Source: Flammeovirgaceae bacterium UBA2371 (GTDB lineage Bacteria; Bacteroidota; Bacteroidia; Cytophagales; Cyclobacteriaceae). Taken from it: a stretch of DNA of 64,000 nt. The stretch lies in the NCBI GenBank assembly GCA_002345965.1, contig DDTF01000030.1, positions 57,163-121,162 of the forward strand. The letters run 5' to 3'. The translations under genes were made by a program, and so were the position numbers. The notes below the pieces were generated by a model. The model worked only from the letters and a program-made list of their open reading frames with translations, searched no databases and was not told the origin of the DNA. Of the stretch, positions 38,363 through 45,995 are shown piece by piece (position 1 is the stretch's first letter; each line of letters starts with the position of its first letter).

Positions 38363-38844
38363 AGATAATAATAACCCAAGAAAGGGGGGCCATTAGGTCT
38401 CCCACCCTTATTTCCTATTTGGTAGAATAAACTAGCATGGCGATCAATTCATGGCTTGAAGCTGCAATTGGTAAACATTTCTCTTAATAAGGCTCTTGAT
38501 AAAAAGCACACCGTTCATTACTTCTCAGAATATCCCATTTATTAGTACCAGAAATCCTCAGAAATTAGCTAGTTAATTTATAAATTAGTATCAGGCAGGA
38601 GGCCAAAAGGCTAAAGATCCATAGGAAAGAAAAGCACCGGGGGCCTGTAATCATTGATTTTCTAATTTCAAAACCTATTTAATAGGTTATCGTTAGCTAT
38701 TTAGTAAGAAGGCTTATATCTGCCATTTAGTTGTACGACTAAACCAATGAATCAATTGCATTACAATATGCAACATTGGGAATAGCTTAGGAAAATAAGA
38801 GTACTCATTTTTGACTAATTGTAAAACACTAATTATTAAAGTCG
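38363..38844. other. 482-bp intergenic region with three operator-like palindromes
   Basis: No gene seen. A weak hairpin (AAGGGGGG/CTCCCACCCTT, ~38381-38408) may end the metal-cluster transcript. Further right are three palindromes: AAATTA-n6-TAATTT (38562-38579), AACCTATT-T-AATAGGTT (38672-38688, perfect), and TTTAGT-n6-ACTAAA (38726-38743). They suit binding by dimeric regulators upstream of the LuxR-HTH/hybrid-sensor pair. Confidence 0.5.
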
Positions 38845-39066
38845 ATGATGAAGAACATTACGTTTCAGGAAATGAAGGTACTTGGTCTATTGGGCAGAGG
38901 TAATTCCTCCGAAAAAATAGCAGCATCCCTCGGTATTAGCATTCATACTGTAATCAGCCATAGAAAAAGTCTGATGATTAAATTGGGTGCTAAGAATGCA
39001 GCAGAGCTTGTTTATAGGGCTGTGCAGCAAAACATATTGGATACCAGCCTGACGGATCATGGATAA
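38845..39066 (+). CDS. Stand-alone LuxR/GerE-type HTH protein
   Basis: 73 residues, just a LuxR-family DNA-binding domain: FQEMKVLGLLGRGNSSEKIAASLGISIHTVISHRKSLMIKLGAKN covers the four helices, with the recognition helix at HTVISHRKS. It has no receiver or ligand domain. The two adjacent Met codons (38845, 38848) are both possible starts. 25 bp before the hybrid sensor gene on the same strand, so likely co-expressed with it. It could act as an autonomous regulator of this locus. Confidence 0.88.
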   Translation: MMKNITFQEMKVLGLLGRGNSSEKIAASLGISIHTVISHRKSLMIKLGAKNAAELVYRAVQQNILDTSLTDHG

Positions 39067-39091
39067 TAGGATGATAGACTAATCTATTATC
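39062..39091 (+). promoter_or_regulatory. Inverted repeat covering the start region of the hybrid sensor
   Basis: GATAATAG (39062-39069) and CTATTATC (39084-39091) are perfect complements around 14 nt. The left arm spans the HTH gene's stop codon and the right arm ends directly at the ATG (39092) of the sensor gene. In RNA this would pair over the ribosome-binding region; in DNA it could be an operator. Confidence 0.45.
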
Positions 39092-42000
39092 ATGGTAAAC
39101 TCCAACAAACAAGCTATTGTAGCTCAATTGACTTTCGTATTAATTTTTATTGGCAATCTTTCAATTGCACAATCACTTTATGAAATCGATCAGTATACTG
39201 TTGCCCATGGACTAGATAGTGATTATGCAAGAGGCATGTGTCAGGATAGCCTGGGGTTAATGTGGTTTGACCATGACTCTCACATCAGTCGATTTGATGG
39301 GTACAAATTCAAAATTTTCAGACATGATCCGGATGATTCCTTAATGAACTTAGGGCTCCCGTTGATCGGTCGCCTGCAGTCTGATAAATATGGCAACTTG
39401 TGGATAAACAATTTGATTAATCACAATGCCAGACAAGACATACTCAAATATGATTTTAAAACAGAGGGTTTTATTAGAATCCAACCTTCTGTTCAGCATT
39501 ACATAAATTGGATAGCTGCTGACCAAAACAAGCATCGGCTTTGGCTAGGCGCAAGATTTGGTGGCGGCCTTTATGAATACAATCAGGGGACAGGAGAAAC
39601 AAGATCACACCTTAATGAAAACGATAAGGATAACTTGCTGTTGAACAATCATATTTCAATTGTTGAGGATCAAGGAGACCACCTACTGCTTAGTACAAAA
39701 AACGGATTATGGAATTACAGTAAATCAAAGCACATATTCTATCGACCCCATCTACTAAACTCCCAAGACAGTAGTCTATTCTTTTCAGGCTGGGTTATTA
39801 AGATACCACAATCAAACTGGGTTTTGTTACAAAATAGTTGGGTGTTATTAAAAGTTGACTCCCTATTAAACATCAAATTGCGCATTGATCTCCCCACTGA
39901 AATACACAATAGCGACTTTGCCATTGACAAACAGGATGTCATTTGGTTCTTGAATCAAAAGGGGGTTTTTCGCTATGAGTACGCTCGAGGTAATATAAAA
40001 ACCATTTATGACAACACTACTAATCAACATCACTTAAGTGAGATTACAATTGACAGAAATGACAATGTGTGGTTTACCAGCGAGACTGGCATTCGAAAAA
40101 TAAATCGTCCTGATTTTGAATACTATATTAGCAAAACAATAGATACCCACAAGTCAAGAACAGATTATATCCAATTATATAAACAGGGACATGAAAATTA
40201 TTCACTTGTTCTTGGAGGTCGCGATTTTAATAATGCATTATGGACTGCTCCAATAAAATTAGAAAATAGTGAGTTAACCCCTATCAGTTTTGATGGTCAA
40301 CATGATCATCCTGCCAATCTAGTCTCATCCAATATTGGCAAAAATTACATTTGGATAGCGGCCTATTCCCGAGGAGTGATAGGAATTGGATATGATTCCA
40401 TTTCCAGAAAATTAAATCCTAATAACGTTGTCTATTATTCCAGAGAACAAGGGAACCCCTACACCCTAAGCTGTGACAGCACAATCAATGTTTATGAAGA
40501 CAAGTTCCAAAACTTATGGGTGACCACAGCAAAAGGATTAAATAAAATTGATCTCAAAATGAAATACGGATCAGTTAATTCAGTCCATCATTATTACAAT
40601 AATCCATATGACACCAATACAATCAATTTTAACGCTATAGATTTTATTGTACCTGAGGATGAGTCCTCTTTCTGGGTATCAACTTCTGTTGGAGTAGATT
40701 TGTTTAAAAACGGCAAATTTCATCATGTATTTAAAGGAAGGGAAAGAGTTGGGTGTATTGGAAAATCAAAAAAAGGATTCCTTTATGTAGGAACGGGAGG
40801 TGGGCTTTATACAGTGAACAATAATAACGGAAAGTACTCAATCAAAAAGACCATTGTCACTGAAGATGTAGATATTGGCTTTATTGAAGATAACTACAAT
40901 CGGCTATGGATATCATCAAGAAAGGGCTTGCTCCTATTTGACCCTGAAAAGAATATTGTGGTAAATTTTAGCAATCAGAAAACGTTAAGTAATACAGGAG
41001 GTTTCGCTAAAACGCAAGATGGAATTATAGCCGTTACTCTTAATGACGCCATAATTACATTTGATCCACAAAAGTTTAATCTATCAAACACTGAATCTCA
41101 CACTATTCTCACCTCTTTAAAGATTAACAATAGAATTCCCATCACTGGCAATCGTAGTGTCGGAACTAATGACTTTAAAATTCCGTCAGATATAAAAGTG
41201 TTAAATGATCTTACCCTCGATTATTTACACAATAACTTTTCTTTAGAATTTTCATCTGTAGAGATGATTGCACCTCAAAATATTTTATACAGGTATAAAC
41301 TTGACGGATATGACCAAGATTGGATTATAACCAAAGCCAATAACCGAACAGTTACCTACACCAATCTTTCAGCAGGACAATACACATTTCGCGTTGAGTC
41401 AAGTAACCATCACGGTGTTTGGAGCAATAATCAACGAATACTAAAACTTACCATCCTTCCCCCTCCGTGGAAAACCTGGTGGGCCTATTCACTGTATGGA
41501 TTTCTGGTTATCGGGTTACTGTATTGGGCCAGAACTAACATCGTTCAAAGAGAACGACTAAAAACGACTCTAAAAGTCAAACAACTTGAACATGAAAAGG
41601 AGCACTATGAATTGGAAAAGGCAAAAGAAGTAAACCGGGTAAAAACCTCTTTCTTTACCAACATCAGTCATGAATTTCGTACACCCCTAACAATGATATT
41701 AGTTCCTGTAGAGCATCTGATAGAAAAATATAAGAATGACCTTAATACGTTAAACGCATTAAACATTATAAAACGCAATGCGGACTTACTGCTAAAGCTC
41801 ATCAATCAACTCCTCGATTTATCCAAACTTGAATCAGGCGCGCTTCAAATTGAAAAATCAGAAGGCAATCCATATCAGTTTGTCAGAGCTATCGCAAGTT
41901 CATTCGATTCAATAGCTAGTCAAAAAAACATCTATTTAAAAATAGATATTCCTGAAGAAAATTGTATAGCCAACTTTGATAAAAATAAATTAGAAACTAT

Positions 42001-43171
42001 TCTCATTAATTTGATCTACAATGCAATCAAGTTCACACCCAATCACGGTAAGGTACAAATAAGAGCAAGGATAGAGAACAATCAATTAATACTATCTGTC
42101 ATTGATAGTGGAATTGGAATTCCAAAACATCAAGTAAACAGAATCTTTGAAAAGTTTTATCAAACCAATAACATTCAAAAAGACTTTGGAACTGGTATTG
42201 GTTTGTCCTTAGTGAAAGAATTGGTTACCCTCATGAAGGGGACAATAGTGGTTAAAAGTAAGGTAGGGAAAGGAAGCGTCTTCCAGGTACGTCTGCCACT
42301 TGAGCTTTCCGAGAGCCATATAAATAAAGTCGAAATTTCCACTTTAGATAAATTACCAACACTAAGTTATCCATTACAGGCAGCTGATAACGGAACCCAC
42401 AAAGATCAAAATAATAAAGCCACTCTACTTATAGTGGAGGATAATAGAGATCTGCGCATGTTTATTGTTGATTTCCTGGCGAGCGAATTCAATTTAATTG
42501 AAGCACAGAATGGAAAAGTAGGTCTTAGTAAAGCCACTTCTGAAATACCCGATTTAATTATTAGTGATGTGATGATGCCAGAAATGGACGGAATTCATAT
42601 GCTTTCCAAAATTAAAATGGACATCAGAACAAGTCATATTCCGGTGATTCTTCTTACAGCTAAGACTGTAGAAGAAAGTAAACTAATAGGGTTACAAGCC
42701 GGAGCTGATGATTACCTGATCAAACCATTCAATAGAAGTGAATTGTTACTAAAGATTAGAAATAAGGTCAGCTCTATTACTAAGATAAGGGAGCACATTA
42801 AACTAGAACTATTAAAAGAATCTCCTAAAATAAAAGTAAAATCTGCCGATGAGCAATTTTTGATAAAAGTGAAGGAGATCATTCATCAGCGATTAGCTGA
42901 TGAACAATTAAGTGTAGAATCATTGGCAGATGAAATGGGCTTAAGTCGCGTTCAATTGTACCGCAAAATCACGGCCCTGACAGGATTTTCTTGCAATGAA
43001 TTAATTCGTGTATTTCGTTTGCAAAAGGCAGCCCAGTTACTTGATCAAAACTGGGGCCCAATAACACAAGTGGCCTATGAAGTGGGTTTTTCGAATCTCT
43101 CTTATTTCAGCAAGGCATTTAAAGAACAATTTGGGGTTTTACCATCCGAATACATTAATGGCAAAAATTAG
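39092..43171 (+). CDS. One-component hybrid two-component system regulator (HTCS)
   Basis: 1359 residues spanning the inner membrane. Signal peptide (~1-27), then a large periplasmic sensor of Reg_prop beta-propeller repeats (~30-690) and a Y_Y_Y domain (~710-790, LEFSSVEMIAPQNILYRYKLDGYD). One TM helix (~800-818). HisKA with H860 in NISHEFRTPLTMI, HATPase with DSGIGIP and FGTGIGLSLVKELV. Receiver with D1159 in LIISDVMMPEMDG. C-terminal AraC HTH (~1255-1359, LSVESLADEMGLSRVQLYRKI). In Bacteroidota such HTCS usually sense oligosaccharides and switch on SusCD loci; no SusCD genes or glycosidases are near, so the ligand and targets here are open. Confidence 0.96.
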   Translation: MVNSNKQAIVAQLTFVLIFIGNLSIAQSLYEIDQYTVAHGLDSDYARGMCQDSLGLMWFDHDSHISRFDGYKFKIFRHDPDDSLMNLGLPLIGRLQSDKYGNLWINNLINHNARQDILKYDFKTEGFIRIQPSVQHYINWIAADQNKHRLWLGARFGGGLYEYNQGTGETRSHLNENDKDNLLLNNHISIVEDQGDHLLLSTKNGLWNYSKSKHIFYRPHLLNSQDSSLFFSGWVIKIPQSNWVLLQNSWVLLKVDSLLNIKLRIDLPTEIHNSDFAIDKQDVIWFLNQKGVFRYEYARGNIKTIYDNTTNQHHLSEITIDRNDNVWFTSETGIRKINRPDFEYYISKTIDTHKSRTDYIQLYKQGHENYSLVLGGRDFNNALWTAPIKLENSELTPISFDGQHDHPANLVSSNIGKNYIWIAAYSRGVIGIGYDSISRKLNPNNVVYYSREQGNPYTLSCDSTINVYEDKFQNLWVTTAKGLNKIDLKMKYGSVNSVHHYYNNPYDTNTINFNAIDFIVPEDESSFWVSTSVGVDLFKNGKFHHVFKGRERVGCIGKSKKGFLYVGTGGGLYTVNNNNGKYSIKKTIVTEDVDIGFIEDNYNRLWISSRKGLLLFDPEKNIVVNFSNQKTLSNTGGFAKTQDGIIAVTLNDAIITFDPQKFNLSNTESHTILTSLKINNRIPITGNRSVGTNDFKIPSDIKVLNDLTLDYLHNNFSLEFSSVEMIAPQNILYRYKLDGYDQDWIITKANNRTVTYTNLSAGQYTFRVESSNHHGVWSNNQRILKLTILPPPWKTWWAYSLYGFLVIGLLYWARTNIVQRERLKTTLKVKQLEHEKEHYELEKAKEVNRVKTSFFTNISHEFRTPLTMILVPVEHLIEKYKNDLNTLNALNIIKRNADLLLKLINQLLDLSKLESGALQIEKSEGNPYQFVRAIASSFDSIASQKNIYLKIDIPEENCIANFDKNKLETILINLIYNAIKFTPNHGKVQIRARIENNQLILSVIDSGIGIPKHQVNRIFEKFYQTNNIQKDFGTGIGLSLVKELVTLMKGTIVVKSKVGKGSVFQVRLPLELSESHINKVEISTLDKLPTLSYPLQAADNGTHKDQNNKATLLIVEDNRDLRMFIVDFLASEFNLIEAQNGKVGLSKATSEIPDLIISDVMMPEMDGIHMLSKIKMDIRTSHIPVILLTAKTVEESKLIGLQAGADDYLIKPFNRSELLLKIRNKVSSITKIREHIKLELLKESPKIKVKSADEQFLIKVKEIIHQRLADEQLSVESLADEMGLSRVQLYRKITALTGFSCNELIRVFRLQKAAQLLDQNWGPITQVAYEVGFSNLSYFSKAFKEQFGVLPSEYINGKN

Positions 43172-43280
43172 CTTTTCCCTCGAAAATAGCCATGTATCAT
43201 TAATATCACAATCTGTAACATTAGCAGTAGTGATTTAATAAAAACAATAAGAATTTTACATCACTTCTAATAGGTTTTTT

Positions 43281-43328
43281 AAACAGGCGCTTCTGAGCCC
43301 ATTAATTTGGTTTTAGAGCGCCTGTTTT
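43281..43328 (+). terminator. Rho-independent terminator after the HTCS gene
   Basis: AAACAGGCGCT (43281-43291) pairs with AGCGCCTGTTT (43317-43327), 25-nt loop, followed by TAT; the T-run is short but the 11-bp stem is GC-rich. About 110 bp after the HTCS stop. Confidence 0.75.
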
Positions 43329-43630
43329 ATTATCTCCCTGCCCCAACCTTTCAATCTGAATTCAAACTTTTTCCCAGGTGAATCCTTAGTTTTAGTTAAT
43401 AAGAAATTACTAGGATAATCTAAGCGTTGTTAAAATCTGATTCATATCTGTCAAGAAATGAAACGAACCTATTATTTGAAATAATTGAAACATAGTTTCA
43501 GTTTTCTGCTAGTCCAAATCAGTTATTGGGTGAATCAAATCGAATAGTTTTTCCCGCCTTCCTATCTGCATCTTTGATTCATTATTTCGCAATCTGTTTT
43601 TTCGGTTTCAAACTTTAAACAACAATTATT
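43329..43630. other. About 300-bp leader before the micro-lipoprotein genes
   Basis: No gene seen. A/T-rich with a small palindrome TGAAACATAGTTTCA (43486-43500); its right part, TAGTTTCA, resembles a -7 box, with TTTG at 43475 upstream (14-bp spacing, shorter than usual). This long region probably carries the promoter of the two small lipoprotein genes. Confidence 0.35.
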
Positions 43631-43765
43631 ATGAAAACAAAAGCTAAGATCGCTTTTTGGTTGCTTGTAACAATTATTTTGGTGGGTGCATGCCGTGAAG
43701 AACCTGTTGCTCCTGTAAAACCTGGTGACACCATAACGTTGGACAAAAAAGTGTATGAGCAATAA
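43631..43765 (+). CDS. Micro-lipoprotein 1 (44 aa)
   Basis: 44 residues, not long enough for most gene finders. MKTKAKIAFWLLVTIILVGAC is a full SPII signal with lipobox VGAC (C21); the mature part is only ~24 residues (CREEPVAPVKPGDTI...). The positive n-region, hydrophobic core and correctly placed Cys make this a credible gene. An A/T-rich leader precedes the ATG. Its partner begins 10 bp after its stop. Function unknown. Confidence 0.65.
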   Translation: MKTKAKIAFWLLVTIILVGACREEPVAPVKPGDTITLDKKVYEQ

Positions 43766-43775
43766 TCCTTGAGCC

Positions 43776-43895
43776 ATGAAACCTTTAGGGCTGTTCTGTC
43801 TGGGTGTAATTTTGATTTTTCTACTTGCTTGTCAACCCGTTGAAGATCCAACACCCGATTTTCCAGGATCTGAAATTGGAACAATAAAAAGTTAG
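43776..43895 (+). CDS. Micro-lipoprotein 2 (39 aa)
   Basis: 39 residues. Signal MKPLGLFCLGVILIFLLAC with lipobox LLAC (C19), followed by a ~20-residue acidic, proline-rich tail (QPVEDPTPDFPGSEIG). Same layout as the gene 10 bp upstream, but the sequences are not close, so they are parallel small lipoproteins and not a simple duplication. A strong terminator follows ~95 bp later. Confidence 0.6.
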   Translation: MKPLGLFCLGVILIFLLACQPVEDPTPDFPGSEIGTIKS

Positions 43896-43990
43896 TAAAA
43901 TACAATGTGCCACTCGGGCGAAGATGGAAGGTTGAGATTAGACACTCGCGATAACTACAGATTCGATCAAATTGCTTCTTATATAAGAAT

Positions 43991-44027
43991 AAAAAAGGAG
44001 TCCAGTTTCTACTGGACTCCTTTTTTT
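43991..44027. terminator. Strong bidirectional terminator
   Basis: AAAAAAGGAGTCCAG (43991-44005), 6-nt loop, CTGGACTCCTTTTTTT (44012-44027): a near-ideal hairpin with a T-run on both strands. It ends the micro-lipoprotein transcript (plus) and the basic-peptide gene (minus). Confidence 0.93.
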
Positions 44028-44044
44028 GATCATTGGCAATAAGG

Positions 44045-44155
44045 CTACCCTCTTTTCTTGGCTTCCTTCTTGGCTCTCTTCTCAGCCCTTTTTTCTTTCA
44101 GGGTTTTAGTAGCCTCTTTCTTACCTTCCTTTTTTGCGTCTTGTGCTTTTGACAT
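44045..44155 (-). CDS. Lysine-rich basic micro-protein (36 aa)
   Basis: 36 residues on the minus strand beginning MSKAQDAKKEGKKEATKTLK and ending in AKKRG; about 40% Lys plus Arg, the rest Ala and Glu, i.e. a single charged helix. It starts after an A/T-rich leader and ends 18 bp before a strong terminator, which supports expression. Small Lys/Ala/Glu-rich proteins of this look are, to my memory, recurrent in Bacteroidota; role (nucleic-acid or ribosome binding) is a guess. Confidence 0.6.
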   Translation of the reverse strand: MSKAQDAKKEGKKEATKTLKEKRAEKRAKKEAKKRG

Positions 44156-44259
44156 AATGATAAAGTTTATAACAACAAATTAGCATAAATTATATCCAGA
44201 ATACAAAATCAGGCCATCTCATGATCCTAGCTGTATTCTTGCTATTTTTATCCACTCGT

Positions 44260-44841
44260 ATGGATACTTTTCAGCTTTTTACCTCGATTTCACAACACAT
44301 TTCACTGGATAAGACAGATGAAGCCTATCTGCAATCAATACTCTTGCCCATGAAAGTGAAACAAAATGAATTCATTGAAACAGCAGGTGAGGTGACCCGC
44401 TATTTTATTCACGTGACAGACGGATGCCTCATGACCTATTATACAGACCAAGAAGCCAATGACCATGTGGTACAGTTTTCTACAGCAGGTTGGTGGACGG
44501 GCGATCTTCAAAGTTTTACAAGTGAATCTCCTTCTATTTACTCCACCAAAGCCCTCACTAATAGTGGTGTGCTACTGCTACCCATTAACCAGATGAATAC
44601 TTTACTGGACAGGTATCCCAAATTCGAAAAGTTTTTTCGCATCATCTTCCAAAATTCCTTAATTACCCACCAGCAACGAATCATTCAAAACCTTTCAGAT
44701 CCTGCAGAAAAACGGTACCAGAATTTTATTGAAAAGTATCCCACGCTGGAACAGTTTGTGCCCCAAAAACACATTGCCTCTTACCTTGGCATTACTCCAG
44801 AATTCCTCAGTAAAATTCGAAGAAAACTGATGGATAAATAG
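44260..44841 (+). CDS. Crp/Fnr-family transcriptional regulator
   Basis: 193 residues from ATG 44260 (MDTFQLFTSIS); an in-frame ATG at 44221 adds a hydrophobic stretch foreign to the family. A cyclic-nucleotide-binding-like beta roll (~15-125) is followed by a short HTH with FVPQKHIASYLGITPEFLSKIRR. The cNMP phosphate-binding Arg/Ser motif is not conserved, so the effector is probably not cAMP, as in many Bacteroidota members. The gene is directly followed by three palindromes and then yceI, which it likely controls. Confidence 0.92.
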   Translation: MDTFQLFTSISQHISLDKTDEAYLQSILLPMKVKQNEFIETAGEVTRYFIHVTDGCLMTYYTDQEANDHVVQFSTAGWWTGDLQSFTSESPSIYSTKALTNSGVLLLPINQMNTLLDRYPKFEKFFRIIFQNSLITHQQRIIQNLSDPAEKRYQNFIEKYPTLEQFVPQKHIASYLGITPEFLSKIRRKLMDK

Positions 44842-44843
44842 TG

Positions 44844-44923
44844 CTTAATCTAGTTTAAGCCAAGCCGTCCACTTTCTTAATCTAGTTCAAGTCATTCATT
44901 GTGTTTTCTTAATCTGGTTCAAG
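44844..44923 (+). promoter_or_regulatory. Three phased palindromic operators upstream of yceI
   Basis: CTTAATCTAGTTTAAG (44844-44859), CTTAATCTAGTTCAAG (44876-44891) and CTTAATCTGGTTCAAG (44908-44923). The start-to-start distance is exactly 32 bp twice, about three helical turns, so all three face the same side of the DNA. Copy 1 is a palindrome CTTAA-n6-TTAAG (with CTAG in the centre); the others differ by one or two bases. A symmetrical site of this size suits a dimeric Crp/Fnr-type regulator such as the one encoded just upstream. Confidence 0.75.
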
Positions 44924-44945
44924 CAAACAGGCCTTTGAACAGACA

Positions 44946-44953
44946 TACCTTTG
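44946..44953 (+). promoter_or_regulatory. -7 box of the yceI promoter
   Basis: TACCTTTG is a perfect TAnnTTTG box. Operator copy 3 (ending 44923) lies where the -33 element should be, and no TTG is there, which fits an activator-dependent promoter. About 58 bp of leader to the ATG at 45012. Confidence 0.6.
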
Positions 44954-45011
44954 CATCGTCAACAAAGACAAAATTGAACAAATTGAATTAAGAAATCATA
45001 AATTAAAAAAA

Positions 45012-45554
45012 ATGGAAGCAGCAGTAAAAACAAAATGGACGATTGACCCAACACACACAGAGGTTCAATTCAAAGTAAAACACTTGGTCATCTCAACAGT
45101 AACTGGATTTTTTAAAAGTTTTAGCGGAAGCGTTGAAAGCGAAAGCGAAGGTGAAGATTTTGACGGAGCTACTGTCAATTTCAGTATTGATACCAATAGC
45201 GTTGATACCAACCAAAAAGATCGTGACAACCACTTGAAGTCGGCCGACTTCTTTGCATCGGAAGAATATCCTACAATGGATTTTTCAGGTGAATTGCAGA
45301 GAGTAGATGGTAATGATTACAAACTTGTAGGTGATCTTACCATCCGGGGTACATCCAAGAAGATAGAATTGGATGTTGAATTTGGCGGTACTACAAAAGA
45401 TCCTTATGGTAATACCAAAAGTGGTTTTGAAATCAACGGAAAGATCAACAGAAAAGATTTTGGTTTAAACTGGAATGCAGTAACTGAAGCCGGTGGTGTA
45501 TTGGTGAGTGATGAAGTGAAACTAATCATCAATGCACAAGTAGCAAAAGTATAG
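45012..45554 (+). CDS. YceI-family lipid-binding protein
   Basis: 180 residues. A lipocalin-like beta-barrel with the family start WTIDPTHTEVQFKVKHLVISTVTG, then DNHLKSADFFASEEYPTMDF and GKINRKDFGLNW. YceI barrels bind long isoprenoid/lipid chains. No signal peptide, so this copy is predicted cytoplasmic, unlike E. coli YceI. Controlled in all likelihood by the three upstream operators. Ends at a strong terminator. Confidence 0.94.
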   Translation: MEAAVKTKWTIDPTHTEVQFKVKHLVISTVTGFFKSFSGSVESESEGEDFDGATVNFSIDTNSVDTNQKDRDNHLKSADFFASEEYPTMDFSGELQRVDGNDYKLVGDLTIRGTSKKIELDVEFGGTTKDPYGNTKSGFEINGKINRKDFGLNWNAVTEAGGVLVSDEVKLIINAQVAKV

Positions 45555-45576
45555 ATAGTAATAAAATCCATCCATT

Positions 45577-45609
45577 GAGAGCCACCTAAAACGTGGCTCT
45601 CTCTTTTTA
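45577..45609. terminator. Terminator after yceI
   Basis: GAGAGCCAC (45577-45585), 7-nt loop, GTGGCTCTC (45593-45601), then TCTTTTT. It ends the yceI transcript; its tail overlaps the stop codon of the nuclease remnant on the other strand. Confidence 0.88.
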
Positions 45610-45842
45610 TCCATAAATCTCATTCAGCAATCCCGCCAATCTAATACCCGCTTCCCTCAACCTTCTACGAACAACGTCCATATTTTTATAAGTGTATTCA
45701 TAACCCAGGTTGCCATCCCCTATATTATAAATTTGATTGCGCAATGATTCAGGTGCTCAGAAGCTACTAACCCCACTGTCCGGTGGCCGGTTATGCCCCA
45801 AGCTTGTGATTGTAAGCCGATGAGTACCATCGCCAATACCAT
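45607..45842 (-). pseudogene. S1/P1-type nuclease remnant with large internal deletion
   Basis: On the minus strand the first ~33 codons from 45842 read MVLAMVLIGLQSQAWGITGH and then RTVGLVASEHLN, the signal peptide and mature N-terminus of an S1/P1 nuclease (mature W plus G-x-x-G-H zinc ligands). Directly after, in another frame, 45762-45607 reads ESLRNQIYNIGDGNLGYEYT and YKNMDVV...REAGIRLAGLLNEIYG-stop, which fits the C-terminal end of the same family. About 200 central residues, including most zinc ligands, are missing and the two parts are frame-shifted at the join. The start is also poor: GTG plus six A's upstream would need one more A to read MKKIVMVLAM. Non-functional. Confidence 0.7.
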
Positions 45843-45995
45843 CACTATTTTTTCACACTTAAATATTCACTTTTGACATGCATTAATCTATTAAAATAAG
45901 GGTTAGACATACCTAATTTTGAGAATTCCATATTAAAAAATAGAATTAACGGACTTTTTCTATACCATATATTTAAACCTTAATTTTGAATTTAT
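45843..45995. promoter_or_regulatory. Promoter region of the ligase operon
   Basis: A/T-rich. Two perfect TAnnTTTG boxes: TAATTTTG at 45914-45921 and again at 45981-45988. The second is only 8 bp before the first possible start codon, so the first is the better candidate for the operon promoter. No clear -33 TTG for either. Confidence 0.35.

Noticed and set aside
38438..38488. 16-codon ORF (MAINSWLEAAIGKHFS) in the 38.4-38.8 kb gap
   Set aside because: Too short, no signal or start context.
44844..44923. Repeats considered as a CRISPR array or IS ends
   Set aside because: Only three 16-bp units with 16-bp gaps, inside a promoter region, no cas genes and no transposase; operators explain them better.
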